From Nitrospirota bacterium (lineage in GTDB: Bacteria; Nitrospirota; Thermodesulfovibrionia; Thermodesulfovibrionales; UBA6898), in NCBI GenBank assembly GCA_021783515.1, contig JAJXTV010000001.1, forward strand, positions 124,001 to 188,000: a stretch of 64,000 nt of DNA, read 5' to 3'. Both the position numbers and the translations under genes were made by a program. Of this stretch, positions 1-9,320 are shown piece after piece. The number at the start of each line of letters is the position of its first letter. Positions within the stretch are counted from its first letter, which is position 1. The notes beneath the pieces were generated by a model, which was not told the DNA's origin, ran no database searches, and saw only the letters and a list, made by a program, of their open reading frames with translations.

Positions 1-2112
1 CGGACAGACGAGTTGAGGGTGGCCGCCGAACTCTCCTCCGAGGTTTTCAGGGGCGACCTCGCGCTGGAAGACATCATCGAGCGCTTCCTCCGCGCCATAA
101 CAGACGAGTTGGGCTATGGCTACGCTTCGCTCTGTCTTGTCGACAGGGAAACGGGACTTCTCTCCCATGAATTCAAGAAGGGCGGCGGCGAGGGGTTCTG
201 CGCGATGGGGATCCTGCTCTCGGACGAGCATCCCCTCACAAAGACGATCCGCGAGGCGGTGCCCTCGGTCAAAAGGGCTGAGGAACTCGGGGCGTCCTCT
301 TCTGACGCCAATGTCGCGGTCGTTCCGATACTGTCCCGACAAAGGAGAAGGTGCAGGGATATCAACCTCTGCCGGCACGAAACCTGCCCCGCGTTTTTCG
401 CCGATGACGACAGGTGCTGGCTGATAGACGGCACCCTCTGCCGGAGCCCCCAGTCGGTCGCAGGGAAAGACAAGATTTGCGGGTGTCTCCATTGCCCGGC
501 ATTTCCGGTCCTCGGGGTGCTGATCGCCGGCAGGGGGGAGGAGATCGGTGCTACCTCCCTGCATTCCTTCGAGGTCCTCGCCTCCGAACTGGCTTCTGCG
601 ATGGAAAATCAGAACTTCATCGAGGCGAAGAAGGCCGATATCTCAAAGCTCGTGCGGTTGCACGACGTGTCTGTCGGGTCTCTGCAGAGCCCCGGCGGCG
701 ATCTGGAACATATCATCGTCACGTCCGCGTTGGCCTTTTCGAACGCAGACGCCGCGGTCCTGTGGCGCCTCTGGAAGGACGGAATGCTGCATCCTGCGGA
801 TTCGGCGGGAATCGATCCGGGCCAGGTCCCCTCGCCGCTGCGGCCTGACGATTCCTTTGTCGGCAGGGCGTTCTCGGAAGGAGGGGCAGAAACCGTCGAG
901 ATGCAGGAAGTAAAGGGGTTGGAAGATATGATCAGGGGGCATGGCTTCCTGTATGCCGCCTCAATTCCGCTTACCTTCAAGGATACCGCCCTTGGCTGTC
1001 TGACGCTGTTCAGGAAATCGGATTTCCCCATGAACGACTCCGAAAGGGCGATCATCCTGCTGTTTGCAAGCCAGGCCGCGGCGGCGATGAACACCATGCA
1101 GATATACAACGAGCTGAAGACCGAGAAGGAATTTTCGGATGCTATCTTCTCCTGCGCGTCAAGCGGCATCATGGTCCTGGACGGGGACGGCCGCGTCCTG
1201 AAGATGAACGCCGTCGGTGCGGAGATCCTCCGGGTGGATGCCGGTGACGCCGTCGGGCAAAAGATAACCGGGATATATCCGGAAATGGAGGATATGCGTG
1301 CGCTCAGCGAGGGGCTCGGGAGGGAGATGACGATAACCCTTCCGACGGGGGAGGCACTGCCGATCGGCTTCGCCAACTCGCGCCTCTTAGCGTCCGGCGA
1401 CGACGAGAAGGGAGTAATCGTTCTTTTCAGGAATCTGGCCGAGATAAAGAGGCTCCAGGCGGAAGTCCGGAAGAAAGAGCATTTCGCCACGATGGCAAAA
1501 GTGATTTCGGGAGTTGCTCACGAGATACGAAACCCGCTTTTCGGAATATCCTCCATCGGCCAGATACTCGAGCGGGAGCTGGATTCACCCCAGCATAAAG
1601 CGCTGGCGCAGGCGATGCTGAGAGAGTCGGACAGGATGAAGAGGCTCATCGAGGAACTGCTCCTGTACACGAAACCTTCCCGCCTCGAAATAAAAGAGGT
1701 GGACCTGGCAACCCTGTTCGAAGAGCTCGGCCACTACATGAAGGCAAAGAGGGAGGCCCTGTCGCTGTCGATTGCCGTGCCGCCGCTTACGACCATCAAG
1801 GCCGATCCGGACAAGATCACCCAGGTGTTCCTGAACCTTCTCAACAACGCAGTCGACGCCGCCAGAAAAGAAATTCTCCTATCGGCGAGGACATCAGGCA
1901 ACGACGTGGAAGTCCGGATTACGGATGACGGCCCGGGGATCAAAGAGGCAGACCTCGTCAGGGTATTCGACCCTTTCTTCACCACCAAGAAGGGGGGGAC
2001 CGGTCTTGGGCTTCCGATCTGCAAAAAGATCGTCGAAGACCACGGAGCCGCGATCGAGATATTCAGCGGGGAAAACCGGGGAACGACGGTAACGCTCGTA
2101 TTCCGACGCTGA
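1..2112 (+). CDS. sensor histidine kinase (GAF-GAF-PAS-HisKA-HATPase) with inserted two-CW Cys module; 5' partial
   Basis: The frame is open to the window edge and the first candidate start (TTG at 13) has no convincing ribosome site, so the N-terminus probably lies outside. Counting from that TTG: a GAF domain at about 1-180, a second GAF at about 215-365, a PAS-like segment at about 375-480, the H-box (VAHEIRNP) near residue 502, and an ATPase domain with the N-box (NLLNNAVDAA), DDGPG and GGTGLGLP motifs at the C-terminus. There is no transmembrane segment in the visible part, so it is probably cytoplasmic. The first GAF is interrupted at residues 114-161 by a Cys-rich module (Cys 114, 120, 125, 135, 143, 156, 158, 161) that also occurs in the chemoreceptor and in a small protein of the same locus. 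It converges on cheB with a 2-base gap. Its partner regulator is unknown; the NtrC-like protein at 12042-13358 is a candidate. Confidence 0.88.
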   Translation, partial: RTDELRVAAELSSEVFRGDLALEDIIERFLRAITDELGYGYASLCLVDRETGLLSHEFKKGGGEGFCAMGILLSDEHPLTKTIREAVPSVKRAEELGASSSDANVAVVPILSRQRRRCRDINLCRHETCPAFFADDDRCWLIDGTLCRSPQSVAGKDKICGCLHCPAFPVLGVLIAGRGEEIGATSLHSFEVLASELASAMENQNFIEAKKADISKLVRLHDVSVGSLQSPGGDLEHIIVTSALAFSNADAAVLWRLWKDGMLHPADSAGIDPGQVPSPLRPDDSFVGRAFSEGGAETVEMQEVKGLEDMIRGHGFLYAASIPLTFKDTALGCLTLFRKSDFPMNDSERAIILLFASQAAAAMNTMQIYNELKTEKEFSDAIFSCASSGIMVLDGDGRVLKMNAVGAEILRVDAGDAVGQKITGIYPEMEDMRALSEGLGREMTITLPTGEALPIGFANSRLLASGDDEKGVIVLFRNLAEIKRLQAEVRKKEHFATMAKVISGVAHEIRNPLFGISSIGQILERELDSPQHKALAQAMLRESDRMKRLIEELLLYTKPSRLEIKEVDLATLFEELGHYMKAKREALSLSIAVPPLTTIKADPDKITQVFLNLLNNAVDAARKEILLSARTSGNDVEVRITDDGPGIKEADLVRVFDPFFTTKKGGTGLGLPICKKIVEDHGAAIEIFSGENRGTTVTLVFRR

Positions 2113-2114
2113 CG

Positions 2115-3140
2115 CTATGCCTTTGAGAGGATCAGGGCCGCAATCCCCCCCAGCGGCACGATCCTGTCGACCGCCTTCCGTTGGATCGCCGCGCGCGGCA
2201 TGCCGAAGATCGCAGAGGAGGCTTCGTCCTGAGCGATCGTAAACCCTCCGCGGTTCTTTATCTCCGACATCCCTCTGGCGCCGTCAGACCCCATCCCGGT
2301 GAGTAATATCCCTGCTGCGCGTCCCCCGAAATGCCCCGCCACGGAGGAAAAAAGCACGTCGACAGAAGGCCTGTGGATCTCCCCGTCCGGCTCGGGGCTC
2401 AGCCTCACGCGCGGAATCTCCTTCCCCTTGCCGACGGTCATATGGAGTCCGGCCGGAGCTACCAGACATTCGCCGGGAACGATCAGGTCCCCGTCCTCCG
2501 CTTCCTTTACCCGGATTGCGCAGAATGAATCGAGCCTCCTCGCAAGAGGTCCGGTAAAGCCCGGCGGCATATGCTGAACGACGAGTGTCGCAAAGGGGAC
2601 CTCCTTGGGAAATGCGGAAAGGAGGGTCTGAAGGGCCATGGGACCGCCCGTTGAGGCCCCGACCGCCGCGACATCGATAAGCCCCCCCTCGCCGGGGCAT
2701 ATGAGGACCCCGCCGGAGCGAACATCCTTCCCCTGGACCGGCCTGCCGCCGGCAATCGTCGTCACCTTTTCGACGATCTCCCTCGCGAGATCCAGGAAAT
2801 CCATCATCCCGGTCGACGACTTGTCCACAAAGTCCATCGCTCCCAGCTCAAGCGCCTTCAGGGTGAGGTCCGCCCCCCGCTTCGTAAATTGGGAGAGCAT
2901 CAGCACCGGGGTCGGCCGCTCCTGCATGATCGCCTTCAGCGTATCGATCCCGTCCATCCCGGGCATGTTGATATCGAGCGTCACCACGTCCGGCTTCAGC
3001 GAGATCACCTTTTCGATCGCCTCCGCACCCGTGGAAGCGACGCCCGCCGCCTCGATGCCGGGCGACGCCTCGAAGATCCGGATGAGGGCCTTCCTTACGA
3101 AAGAAGAATCGTCAACGATAAGGACCCTGATGCTACCCAT
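2115..3140 (-). CDS. cheB: chemotaxis response regulator protein-glutamate methylesterase CheB
   Basis: 341 residues, the usual CheB length. An N-terminal receiver domain has Asp10/Asp11 and the phospho-acceptor Asp56 (LDINMP). The C-terminal methylesterase domain has the catalytic triad positions Ser163 (GASTGG), His190 (VVQHMPP) and Asp286 (TGMGSDG). It removes methyl groups from, or deamidates, glutamyl residues of the chemoreceptor, opposing CheR. The start overlaps the end of the HEAT-repeat gene by 8 bases, which suggests translational coupling, and it is the last gene of the chemotaxis run. Confidence 0.96.
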   Translation of the reverse strand: MGSIRVLIVDDSSFVRKALIRIFEASPGIEAAGVASTGAEAIEKVISLKPDVVTLDINMPGMDGIDTLKAIMQERPTPVLMLSQFTKRGADLTLKALELGAMDFVDKSSTGMMDFLDLAREIVEKVTTIAGGRPVQGKDVRSGGVLICPGEGGLIDVAAVGASTGGPMALQTLLSAFPKEVPFATLVVQHMPPGFTGPLARRLDSFCAIRVKEAEDGDLIVPGECLVAPAGLHMTVGKGKEIPRVRLSPEPDGEIHRPSVDVLFSSVAGHFGGRAAGILLTGMGSDGARGMSEIKNRGGFTIAQDEASSAIFGMPRAAIQRKAVDRIVPLGGIAALILSKA

Positions 3141-4257
3141 CTGTCCCGAGCCGGGAAAGGCTCCTCCGGGCCGCCAGCCTCACTTCCTCATGGTCGTCCC
3201 CGAGCATCTCGTTGAGGATGCGATATGCCCTCTCCATCCGGAGAGAGCCGAGCGCCAGCGCCGCTTCAGTCCTCACCTCTGGGTCTTCGTCCCCGGCAAA
3301 CTGCAGGAGGGCCATCGGCTCTCCGATCATCGACAATACCTTTGCCAGGATCGGTCTATGCCCCCCGCAGGCCCCCTTCATCTCGTCGATGATGCCACAG
3401 ACCGCTCTTCTACCGATGCCGAGCAGCCCTTCGATCGCGTATTCCTGAAGCTCTTCGTCCCTGACGCCTTCGAGCAGGAACGACATTGCCGCCATATCGT
3501 CAGACCAGCTCAACGCCATGAAGGCATACTTCTTCGTCTCCTCGTCCTTCGAACCGAGCATTCCGACCAGCATCGGGACGAGGCTGAGAAAATACTCCGG
3601 ACTGGGCCTGACCCCCTCCCGTTCCGCAATCCCGATAATGGCCCTCAGTGCCCGTTCCCTGAGTCCGGGCTCCGAAAAGCAGGCGGTAAGATGGCGGATG
3701 GAGTCCCTGCCGCCCGCCTTTTCTATGGCGAGGATAGCCACCTCCGGGTATATCCGTTTGTCGAGACATTCGTAAAGCATACTGAGCGCCGCCTCTCCGC
3801 CGATGCCTCCCAATGAGTTGACCGCGGCCATCGCGACCCACGGTTCGTCGGCCAGGGCCTCCCTCAGCGCCCCCACCGCCCTTTCGTCACAGCCGCCGAG
3901 CGCCTCGGCTGCGGCGCAGCGGACATTCACATCGGGGTCCCGGAGCGCGCCAGCCAGCAGGGGAAGAGAACTCCGGTCACGGATCTCGCAGAGGATATTC
4001 ACCGTGAAGAGCCTCACCTCGGGGTCCCCGTCCCGGATCAGCGAAGAAAGAGACTGGAGCGCCCTCGCCCCCAGCGCACGGTAGACCTCCATGGCCGAGT
4101 TCCGGACATCCGCGTCCTCATGGTTTCTGATGCCCTCCTCAAGATACGCCACATATTCGGTCCCGGGGCGCGCGATGAGGGCGGAGATTATCTCCTGCCT
4201 GCCCCACCAGTCTTTCGACGGCAGTTCTTTAAGGAGCTGACTTACCTCCTTTACCAT
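3133..4257 (-). CDS. HEAT-repeat protein in chemotaxis operon
   Basis: 374 residues made almost entirely of tandem helical HEAT-like repeats of about 30 residues, with recurrent 'D.dpeVR..Aa.aLg' signatures (for example DPDVNVRCAAAEALG and DPEVRTEAALALG). There is no signal peptide, membrane segment or catalytic motif. HEAT solenoids are protein-interaction scaffolds. It lies between cheR and cheB with overlaps of 7 and 8 bases, so it is expressed with them and probably binds a chemotaxis component. The partner cannot be named from sequence. A short conserved N-terminal segment (KDWWGRQE) precedes the repeats. Confidence 0.85.
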   Translation of the reverse strand: MVKEVSQLLKELPSKDWWGRQEIISALIARPGTEYVAYLEEGIRNHEDADVRNSAMEVYRALGARALQSLSSLIRDGDPEVRLFTVNILCEIRDRSSLPLLAGALRDPDVNVRCAAAEALGGCDERAVGALREALADEPWVAMAAVNSLGGIGGEAALSMLYECLDKRIYPEVAILAIEKAGGRDSIRHLTACFSEPGLRERALRAIIGIAEREGVRPSPEYFLSLVPMLVGMLGSKDEETKKYAFMALSWSDDMAAMSFLLEGVRDEELQEYAIEGLLGIGRRAVCGIIDEMKGACGGHRPILAKVLSMIGEPMALLQFAGDEDPEVRTEAALALGSLRMERAYRILNEMLGDDHEEVRLAARRSLSRLGTDG

Positions 4258-5135
4258 ATCGCAGCCTCCTTGTCGCCTCTCTCTCCGTGCTTCCGGTAGA
4301 CGATAATGCCGTCCACGTATTCCGGCGCAAAACGGTTCGTCTTCTGGATAAGACTTTCGGACGTGCCGACAAAGAGATATCCGATATCGTCGAGGCAGTC
4401 GGCAAAATTCCTGACGATCCGCTCCGTTGCTTCATCGCTCATGTAGATCAGCACGTTCCGGCAGAATATCACGTCGACCGGCGCCAGTCCTGTAAAAGCG
4501 CCCGGATCGAGGATATTGCCGTGCCTGAAGGCGATGTTCTTCCGATAAAACTTCCTCAACACGTACCGGTCGTTATCGAGAATAAAATACCGTTTCAGCA
4601 TCTCCGCATTTCCGTTGAGCGACCTGAACGAGTTCCGGGTGTATGTGGCCTCCTCCGCCTTCCTGATGGAGTTCCGGTTGATGTCGATTCCCGTTATCAT
4701 CACGTCCCAGTCCCACGCGAAAAGCCCGCTCTCCTGAAGCACGACATTCAGGGTATAGGCTTCCTCGCCGCTCGAAGAGGCGACCGACAATATCCGCAGC
4801 CGGTTCTGCCCCCGCCGCTGCTTCTCTTTCTTGATCTCTTTCAGCAGACTCGAAAAAGCATCGAGCTGCACTTTTTCCCTGAAGAAATAGGTCTCGTTGT
4901 TCGTGATATGCGAGGCGAGAGTGGAAAGCTCCTCCTTCGAGGGGTCCGAAAGAATAAAGTCATAGTAGTCACGGTAGGTGGCCAGGCCGAGGATCTCCAG
5001 CCTGTGCGAGACCCGCGCGTGCAGCATCAACCTCTTGTCGCCCTTCAGCAGGATGCCGAGCTCCCTCCGGACAAGGTCCTTCAGGAGAGCGAAGTCTTCC
5101 TCGGTCATCACGTTGCTCTTCATATGCAGTCCCAT
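4251..5135 (-). CDS. cheR: chemotaxis protein methyltransferase CheR
   Basis: 294 residues. The N-terminal all-alpha CheR domain (residues about 10-70, with the DKRLMLHARVSHRL segment) is followed by a SAM-dependent methyltransferase domain: SVASSSGEEAYTL is the SAM-binding motif, and DVIFCRNVLIYM is the conserved CheR motif. It methylates glutamates in the receptor signalling domain using S-adenosylmethionine. ATG at 5135 is used; Met5 and Met10 are alternatives. It lies 128 bases downstream of the receptor gene and overlaps the HEAT gene. There is no fused TPR domain. Confidence 0.95.
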   Translation of the reverse strand: MGLHMKSNVMTEEDFALLKDLVRRELGILLKGDKRLMLHARVSHRLEILGLATYRDYYDFILSDPSKEELSTLASHITNNETYFFREKVQLDAFSSLLKEIKKEKQRRGQNRLRILSVASSSGEEAYTLNVVLQESGLFAWDWDVMITGIDINRNSIRKAEEATYTRNSFRSLNGNAEMLKRYFILDNDRYVLRKFYRKNIAFRHGNILDPGAFTGLAPVDVIFCRNVLIYMSDEATERIVRNFADCLDDIGYLFVGTSESLIQKTNRFAPEYVDGIIVYRKHGERGDKEAAIW

Positions 5136-5263
5136 GAACTACCAGCCCCTTCGGCCCTGTTGGAGAAGGCACCGCGTATTTCCCCCCTCCGGAGCCGCCG
5201 GCGATAACACAAGCATATCCTCTCCCCGCCTGCCATGCAAGCGCAACGGTCCCGGGGCGGGCA

Positions 5264-7633
5264 TCACCCCGCGATGCCCTGAATAACCTTGAACGCCTCG
5301 CAGGTCATGCAGTTCCTGAGCTTCGACCGTGCGTCGCCCTGCTGGGCGCCCTTGCACCAGGTCCCGGCAATGAGCCAGCAGCGGTCTTCGCCGCTGTTGA
5401 ATGCGGGGCATTTCTGCCGGGAATGAGAGGGACAGCCCAGTATGTCCCAGCAGCGCTGGTTGCCGTTCGAATGGATCCTGAAGCCGCTGATCGAATACTG
5501 GAGGTTTTCTATCTGAAACAGCGTGTCTTCCGCCACGCCGACCATCTCTTTCGACAATCTGAGGTTCTCCCCCGAGATATGGCTCATGCCTTCCATCGCC
5601 CTCACGATCGTCTCGCCCCCGAGTTTCTGCTCCGCCGAGGCGTTGGCGACGCTCTGGGTCATGTCGTGCATAATCTCGACCGCCTGCACGATCTGTTTGG
5701 TGCCGCCGACCTGCTCCTTCACCGCAACGCCGACCTCGTACACCACGTTTTTCATCCGTTCCACCACTTCCCTGATCTGCCGGCCGCCTATTGATTGCTC
5801 TTTCGCGGCGGCGTTGACCTCCTGCACCATCCGATTCATCCTCTCGAGGGAAAGCCGGATATCATCCGCCCCCGAGGCCTGGCCCTGAACCGCAGCGGCG
5901 ACCTGCTCGGTGGACGAATTCATCTCCACGACAAACTTCATCACCTGCTCGATCGCTTTATCAAGCTCCGACGCCGACCGCGAGATCCCGCGAATCACCT
6001 CCGAGCTTTCCTTCATCGAGGCGATAATCCCGGTGAAGGCGTCCCTGCTGCTTTCAGCGAGCGCAATGCCGCCCCTTCCCTCGCGATAGGTTTCCTCCGT
6101 CGCCTTTATGGCGGTCTCGGTCTCGCTCTGCACCTGCTTGATCACCCCTCCGATCTCCTTCGTCGCCTCCATCGAACGCTCCGCAAGCTTCCGGATTTCT
6201 TCGGCGACCACCGCAAACCCCCTGCCGGCATCTCCGGCCCGGGCCGCCTCGATCGCCGCATTGAGGGCAAGCAGGTTCGTCTGGTCCGCGATCTCGTCGA
6301 TCACCTCGACGATCGAGCCGATGTCCTCGGAACGCTTGCCAAGGTTCTGAATGAGGGTCATCGTCCTTTCCGTCGTCTTCCCGATATTCTGGAGGCTCTC
6401 GATGCTTTGGTAGATCGCCTTCCCCCCTTCTTCGGCCTCGCTGAAGGCGTCCTGGCTCAATTTGTTCGCACCCCCGATCCTGGCCGCAACCTCCTTTACC
6501 GTCCTCGTCATCTCCTCTATCGTGCCGGAGGTCTCCATCACCATCCCCCTGAAAGATTCGGTGTTCTTGGAGATCTGCTCGATGGAAGAAAGAAGGTTCT
6601 CGACCGTCAGCGAAGTCTCGCTCACCGCCTCGGTCATCCGTCCTGAATTCTTCGCGGTCTGCTCGACCGACACAATCATCTGCTCGATCGTCGAGGAGGT
6701 CTCGCCGACCGAGGCGGCCATCACTTCCGCACTCTTGCCGACCTGCTCGATAGAGGCGGCCATTTCGCCGATCGTCGCCGAGGTCTCGTCGACATTCGAG
6801 GCGAGGGCCTCGGTGTTCTTGGCTACCTGGGAGATGGACGCCGCCATCTCTTCCATGGAAGAGGTGGTCTCGTCGGTTGCCGCCGCCTCCTCCTGCGCAG
6901 ACAAGGCGATCTGGCCGGAGCCCTTTGCGACCCTGTCGGCCGCCGTGACAACATGAAACGATGATGCGACCACGTCATGCAGGATACCCTTGAGATTCGA
7001 TGCCATCATGTCGATCGTCCTGCCGAGGGATGATATCTCGTCCTTTCCCCCGACCGCAAGACCGGTCGTCAGGTCCCCCGACGCGATCTTCCCCGATGCC
7101 TTTTCGAGGCGCTCGAGCGGCTTTATAATGATCCGTTCCACCAGCATCTTCATGCCGAATGCGAACAGGACGATGGCTGCCGCGATACCGACGAGCATGA
7201 TCACGAGATTCTTCCGCAGGTTGTCCGAAACGGCCTTCTTGTTGAACCCTATCTTCAGACGGCCCAGAGGCAGCCCGCTTTCGCCGACGATCTTCCGATC
7301 GAGCACCCTGAAGGAAGGTCCGATATCCGCCGGCTCCTTTGTCAGCGGTTTGTTTTCCGTATCATAGAAGACGGCAAAGTCCACCGCCGGCTCCCGCATC
7401 GCCTCCTTCACAAGGTTATCAAGCGCGATGTAGTCAAAATTCGCGTACGATGGGACGCTTATCTTGGCCATGAAGTCCGCAGTCGAGTCGGCCTTGGTTT
7501 CCACCATCCGCGTCATGGCAGAAATGTTGTTGATCGCCATAAACGTCCCGAGAAGGGAAAGAAGCAGGACGGTGAGCAAAAGCATCGGCACGATAAATTT
7601 TGTCCGTACGTTGCTAAAATGAAACAGCGTCAT
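5264..7633 (-). CDS. methyl-accepting chemotaxis protein with extended coiled coil and C-terminal two-CW module
   Basis: 789 residues. TM1 is at about 12-35; a short periplasmic sensor follows to about 148; TM2 is at about 148-170; HAMP is at about 170-225. A very long signalling helical hairpin has the conserved tip ([18 protein letters not shown]). The descending arm contains five consecutive units of exactly 28 residues (beginning [50 protein letters not shown]). The ascending arm contains matching 28-residue units (beginning [30 protein letters not shown]). The C-terminus (residues about 728-778) is a two-CW module with Cys in the order [27 protein letters not shown] at 7633. It is flanked by the binding-protein gene upstream and cheR downstream, so it is likely the main receptor of this array. 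Confidence 0.95.
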   Translation of the reverse strand: MTLFHFSNVRTKFIVPMLLLTVLLLSLLGTFMAINNISAMTRMVETKADSTADFMAKISVPSYANFDYIALDNLVKEAMREPAVDFAVFYDTENKPLTKEPADIGPSFRVLDRKIVGESGLPLGRLKIGFNKKAVSDNLRKNLVIMLVGIAAAIVLFAFGMKMLVERIIIKPLERLEKASGKIASGDLTTGLAVGGKDEISSLGRTIDMMASNLKGILHDVVASSFHVVTAADRVAKGSGQIALSAQEEAAATDETTSSMEEMAASISQVAKNTEALASNVDETSATIGEMAASIEQVGKSAEVMAASVGETSSTIEQMIVSVEQTAKNSGRMTEAVSETSLTVENLLSSIEQISKNTESFRGMVMETSGTIEEMTRTVKEVAARIGGANKLSQDAFSEAEEGGKAIYQSIESLQNIGKTTERTMTLIQNLGKRSEDIGSIVEVIDEIADQTNLLALNAAIEAARAGDAGRGFAVVAEEIRKLAERSMEATKEIGGVIKQVQSETETAIKATEETYREGRGGIALAESSRDAFTGIIASMKESSEVIRGISRSASELDKAIEQVMKFVVEMNSSTEQVAAAVQGQASGADDIRLSLERMNRMVQEVNAAAKEQSIGGRQIREVVERMKNVVYEVGVAVKEQVGGTKQIVQAVEIMHDMTQSVANASAEQKLGGETIVRAMEGMSHISGENLRLSKEMVGVAEDTLFQIENLQYSISGFRIHSNGNQRCWDILGCPSHSRQKCPAFNSGEDRCWLIAGTWCKGAQQGDARSKLRNCMTCEAFKVIQGIAG

Positions 7634-7681
7634 CTCTACCCCCTTGGCCGGTGAGAAAAAACGCCCCGGCGAAACCAGTTA

Positions 7682-8536
7682 TTAATATTTGAAATCAAAG
7701 GACTTCGTGACGCCTGCTCTCTTGAGGAGCGGAAGCGTATGCCTGAAATCCGCTTTTGTCGTCTTGATAAATCCCTGAATGCCGAGTTTCTCCTTCGCCG
7801 CGCGCGCCTCGGCAGAGGTATCACCTTTTATAGAAAGCAGCGCCGCCGAGATCTCACCTGAGGTCTTCGGGTCGGCCTTTGTCGACACCATCAGGGTAGA
7901 GTCCGGGTTTTCCCCCTTGTCCTCTCCGACCTTTTCGAGACCGGGATACTCTCCCGCCTTCTTGTCCCAGATCCGGTCCTTCACGATCGCCACGTCCGCA
8001 GCTCCCCTCGCAAGGACGTCGAGCGCGGCCCCGTGGGAGGCGGCGATCATAACGTGGGCATTCACGTCCCTGATCTTCGGGATCGAGTAATAGTAGAATT
8101 CTCCCGAAGACGCCAGGGCGGTTAATATCACCTTTTTGCCGCTGAAGTAGCCTGCCGAGCCGGTGAATTTGGCCGATCCCTTCGGCGCGATGATGTCCGC
8201 CCAGTACGTGCTGTAACCCTCGGTCGATTCGGGCCTTACGGAAGGAACGGCAAGGCCCTTTATTATCAGGGTGCCGGCGACCCCCGAACCGCTGAACATC
8301 GCGTCCGCCTCTCCTGCCGCAAACATCTTCGCTGCGGTTGTATAATTCGGCGCGCCGACAAGGCTAACGTCAACGCCTTTCTTCTGCAGATATGTCAGCA
8401 GCGGCCGATATTTCTCCGCGGCCCCTTTGTCGTCCTGCATGATGACGATCCTGAACCCTGCCGCCCTCGCATAGGCGGACAGAAGAAAGATCGCGCATAC
8501 CATGAGTGCCGCGCACGCCAGACTCCTTGTCTTCAT
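7682..8536 (-). CDS. periplasmic PhnD-like substrate-binding protein
   Basis: 284 residues from the ATG at 8536, which is preceded by a strong ribosome site (AGGAGG); an upstream in-frame start at 8602 would add residues before the signal peptide and overlap the two-CW gene. The N-terminus is a Sec signal peptide (MKTRSLACAALMVC, cleavage near ARA-A). The mature part matches the PhnD/phosphonate-binding (transferrin-like) fold: an early FRIVIMQDD strand, GEADAMFSGSG and a GAADVAIVKD segment near the C-terminal lobe. No permease or ATPase genes are adjacent; the neighbours are chemotaxis genes. I infer that it delivers a ligand signal to the receptor at 5264-7633 rather than feeding a transporter. 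The ligand is unknown. Confidence 0.85.
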   Translation of the reverse strand: MKTRSLACAALMVCAIFLLSAYARAAGFRIVIMQDDKGAAEKYRPLLTYLQKKGVDVSLVGAPNYTTAAKMFAAGEADAMFSGSGVAGTLIIKGLAVPSVRPESTEGYSTYWADIIAPKGSAKFTGSAGYFSGKKVILTALASSGEFYYYSIPKIRDVNAHVMIAASHGAALDVLARGAADVAIVKDRIWDKKAGEYPGLEKVGEDKGENPDSTLMVSTKADPKTSGEISAALLSIKGDTSAEARAAKEKLGIQGFIKTTKADFRHTLPLLKRAGVTKSFDFKY

Positions 8537-8579
8537 AGCTCTTCCTCCTTTATCCTTACGGTCCTCGCGACAGACCGCT

Positions 8580-8789
8580 TCACATCGTCTTTTCGACGAC
8601 AAGTTTTTGATAAAAATCGCATTCCCGGCAGTTGTGTATCTTCAACGCATATTGCCCCTGCACCTTGCCGCCGCACATCGTGCCGGCCACGAGGTAGCAT
8701 ACCCGCCCCCCTTTCGGGTAAGCAGGACACTCTCCGACGGCCTCCTGGCCGCACTTCTTGAATTCCCAGCAGTTAGTCCTCTTTTCCAT
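8580..8789 (-). CDS. small two-CW domain protein
   Basis: 69 residues, almost entirely one Cys-rich module: NCWEFKKCG, ECPAYP, VCYLVAGTMC, NCRECDFY. Seven Cys align with the modules in the histidine kinase and in the receptor tail of this locus. ATG at 8789 has an AGGAGG ribosome site lying inside the cheW 3' end; the two genes overlap by 17 bases. Proteins of this kind are annotated as two-CW domain proteins; Cys pairs of this spacing suggest a metal or redox site, but that is inference. There is no signal peptide. Confidence 0.88.
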   Translation of the reverse strand: MEKRTNCWEFKKCGQEAVGECPAYPKGGRVCYLVAGTMCGGKVQGQYALKIHNCRECDFYQKLVVEKTM

Positions 8790-9315
8790 GACTGCCTCCT
8801 TCGCCGGTCAGGCTGCCGACCTCGAGGGCATCACGCTTCAGGAGTCTCTCGAGATCGAGCAGGATAACGAGCCGGTCTTTCAGTTTTCCAACGCCCGTGA
8901 TATAGTCGGTGTCCACCTCGAGCACTTCCTCGGGCGGCGACTCCACGCTCTCCGGGGGCATCTTGACTACGTGGGACACCCCGTCCACAAGCAGTCCTAT
9001 CACTGTGTCCCCCACCTCGGTCACGATGATCCTGGATGCCTTGCTCGGCTCTTTCCCCGCGAGTCTGAGTCTTTTTCTCAGGTTCAGGACCGGCAGGACC
9101 CTCCCCCTGAGATTGATGACGCCGTCCATGTAGGAAGGAGAATTGGGCACCTTCGTAACGCCGCTGACACGGATAATCTCCTGCACCTGGTGGATCGGGA
9201 CGCCGTATTCCTCTCCGAGGGTAAAGGTGACGAGATGATGCTCGCGCCTCTTTTCCCGGTAAAGCGGAAGGATATCTTCGGCAAGTCCCGACGCCGGAAG
9301 TTGGATCTCGGACAT
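8773..9315 (-). CDS. cheW: chemotaxis coupling protein CheW
   Basis: 180 residues from ATG at 9315, 5 bases after the cheA stop; a longer open frame reaches back into cheA, but its N-terminal extension is Arg-rich and unlike CheW. The CheW SH3-like fold is recognisable: LVTFTLGEEYGVPIHQVQEI, then the conserved PNSPSYMDGVINLRG motif and VIGLLVDGVSHV. It bridges receptor and CheA in the signalling array. The C-terminus overlaps the two-CW gene. Confidence 0.95.
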   Translation of the reverse strand: MSEIQLPASGLAEDILPLYREKRREHHLVTFTLGEEYGVPIHQVQEIIRVSGVTKVPNSPSYMDGVINLRGRVLPVLNLRKRLRLAGKEPSKASRIIVTEVGDTVIGLLVDGVSHVVKMPPESVESPPEEVLEVDTDYITGVGKLKDRLVILLDLERLLKRDALEVGSLTGEGGSHGKED

Positions 9316-9320
9316 ATCGC

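Noticed and set aside
2638-3816. 392-residue open frame on the plus strand across cheB and the HEAT gene
   Set aside because: It is antisense to two well-supported genes, has low-complexity Arg/Pro/Ser composition and no family signature; GC-rich third positions keep opposite frames open.
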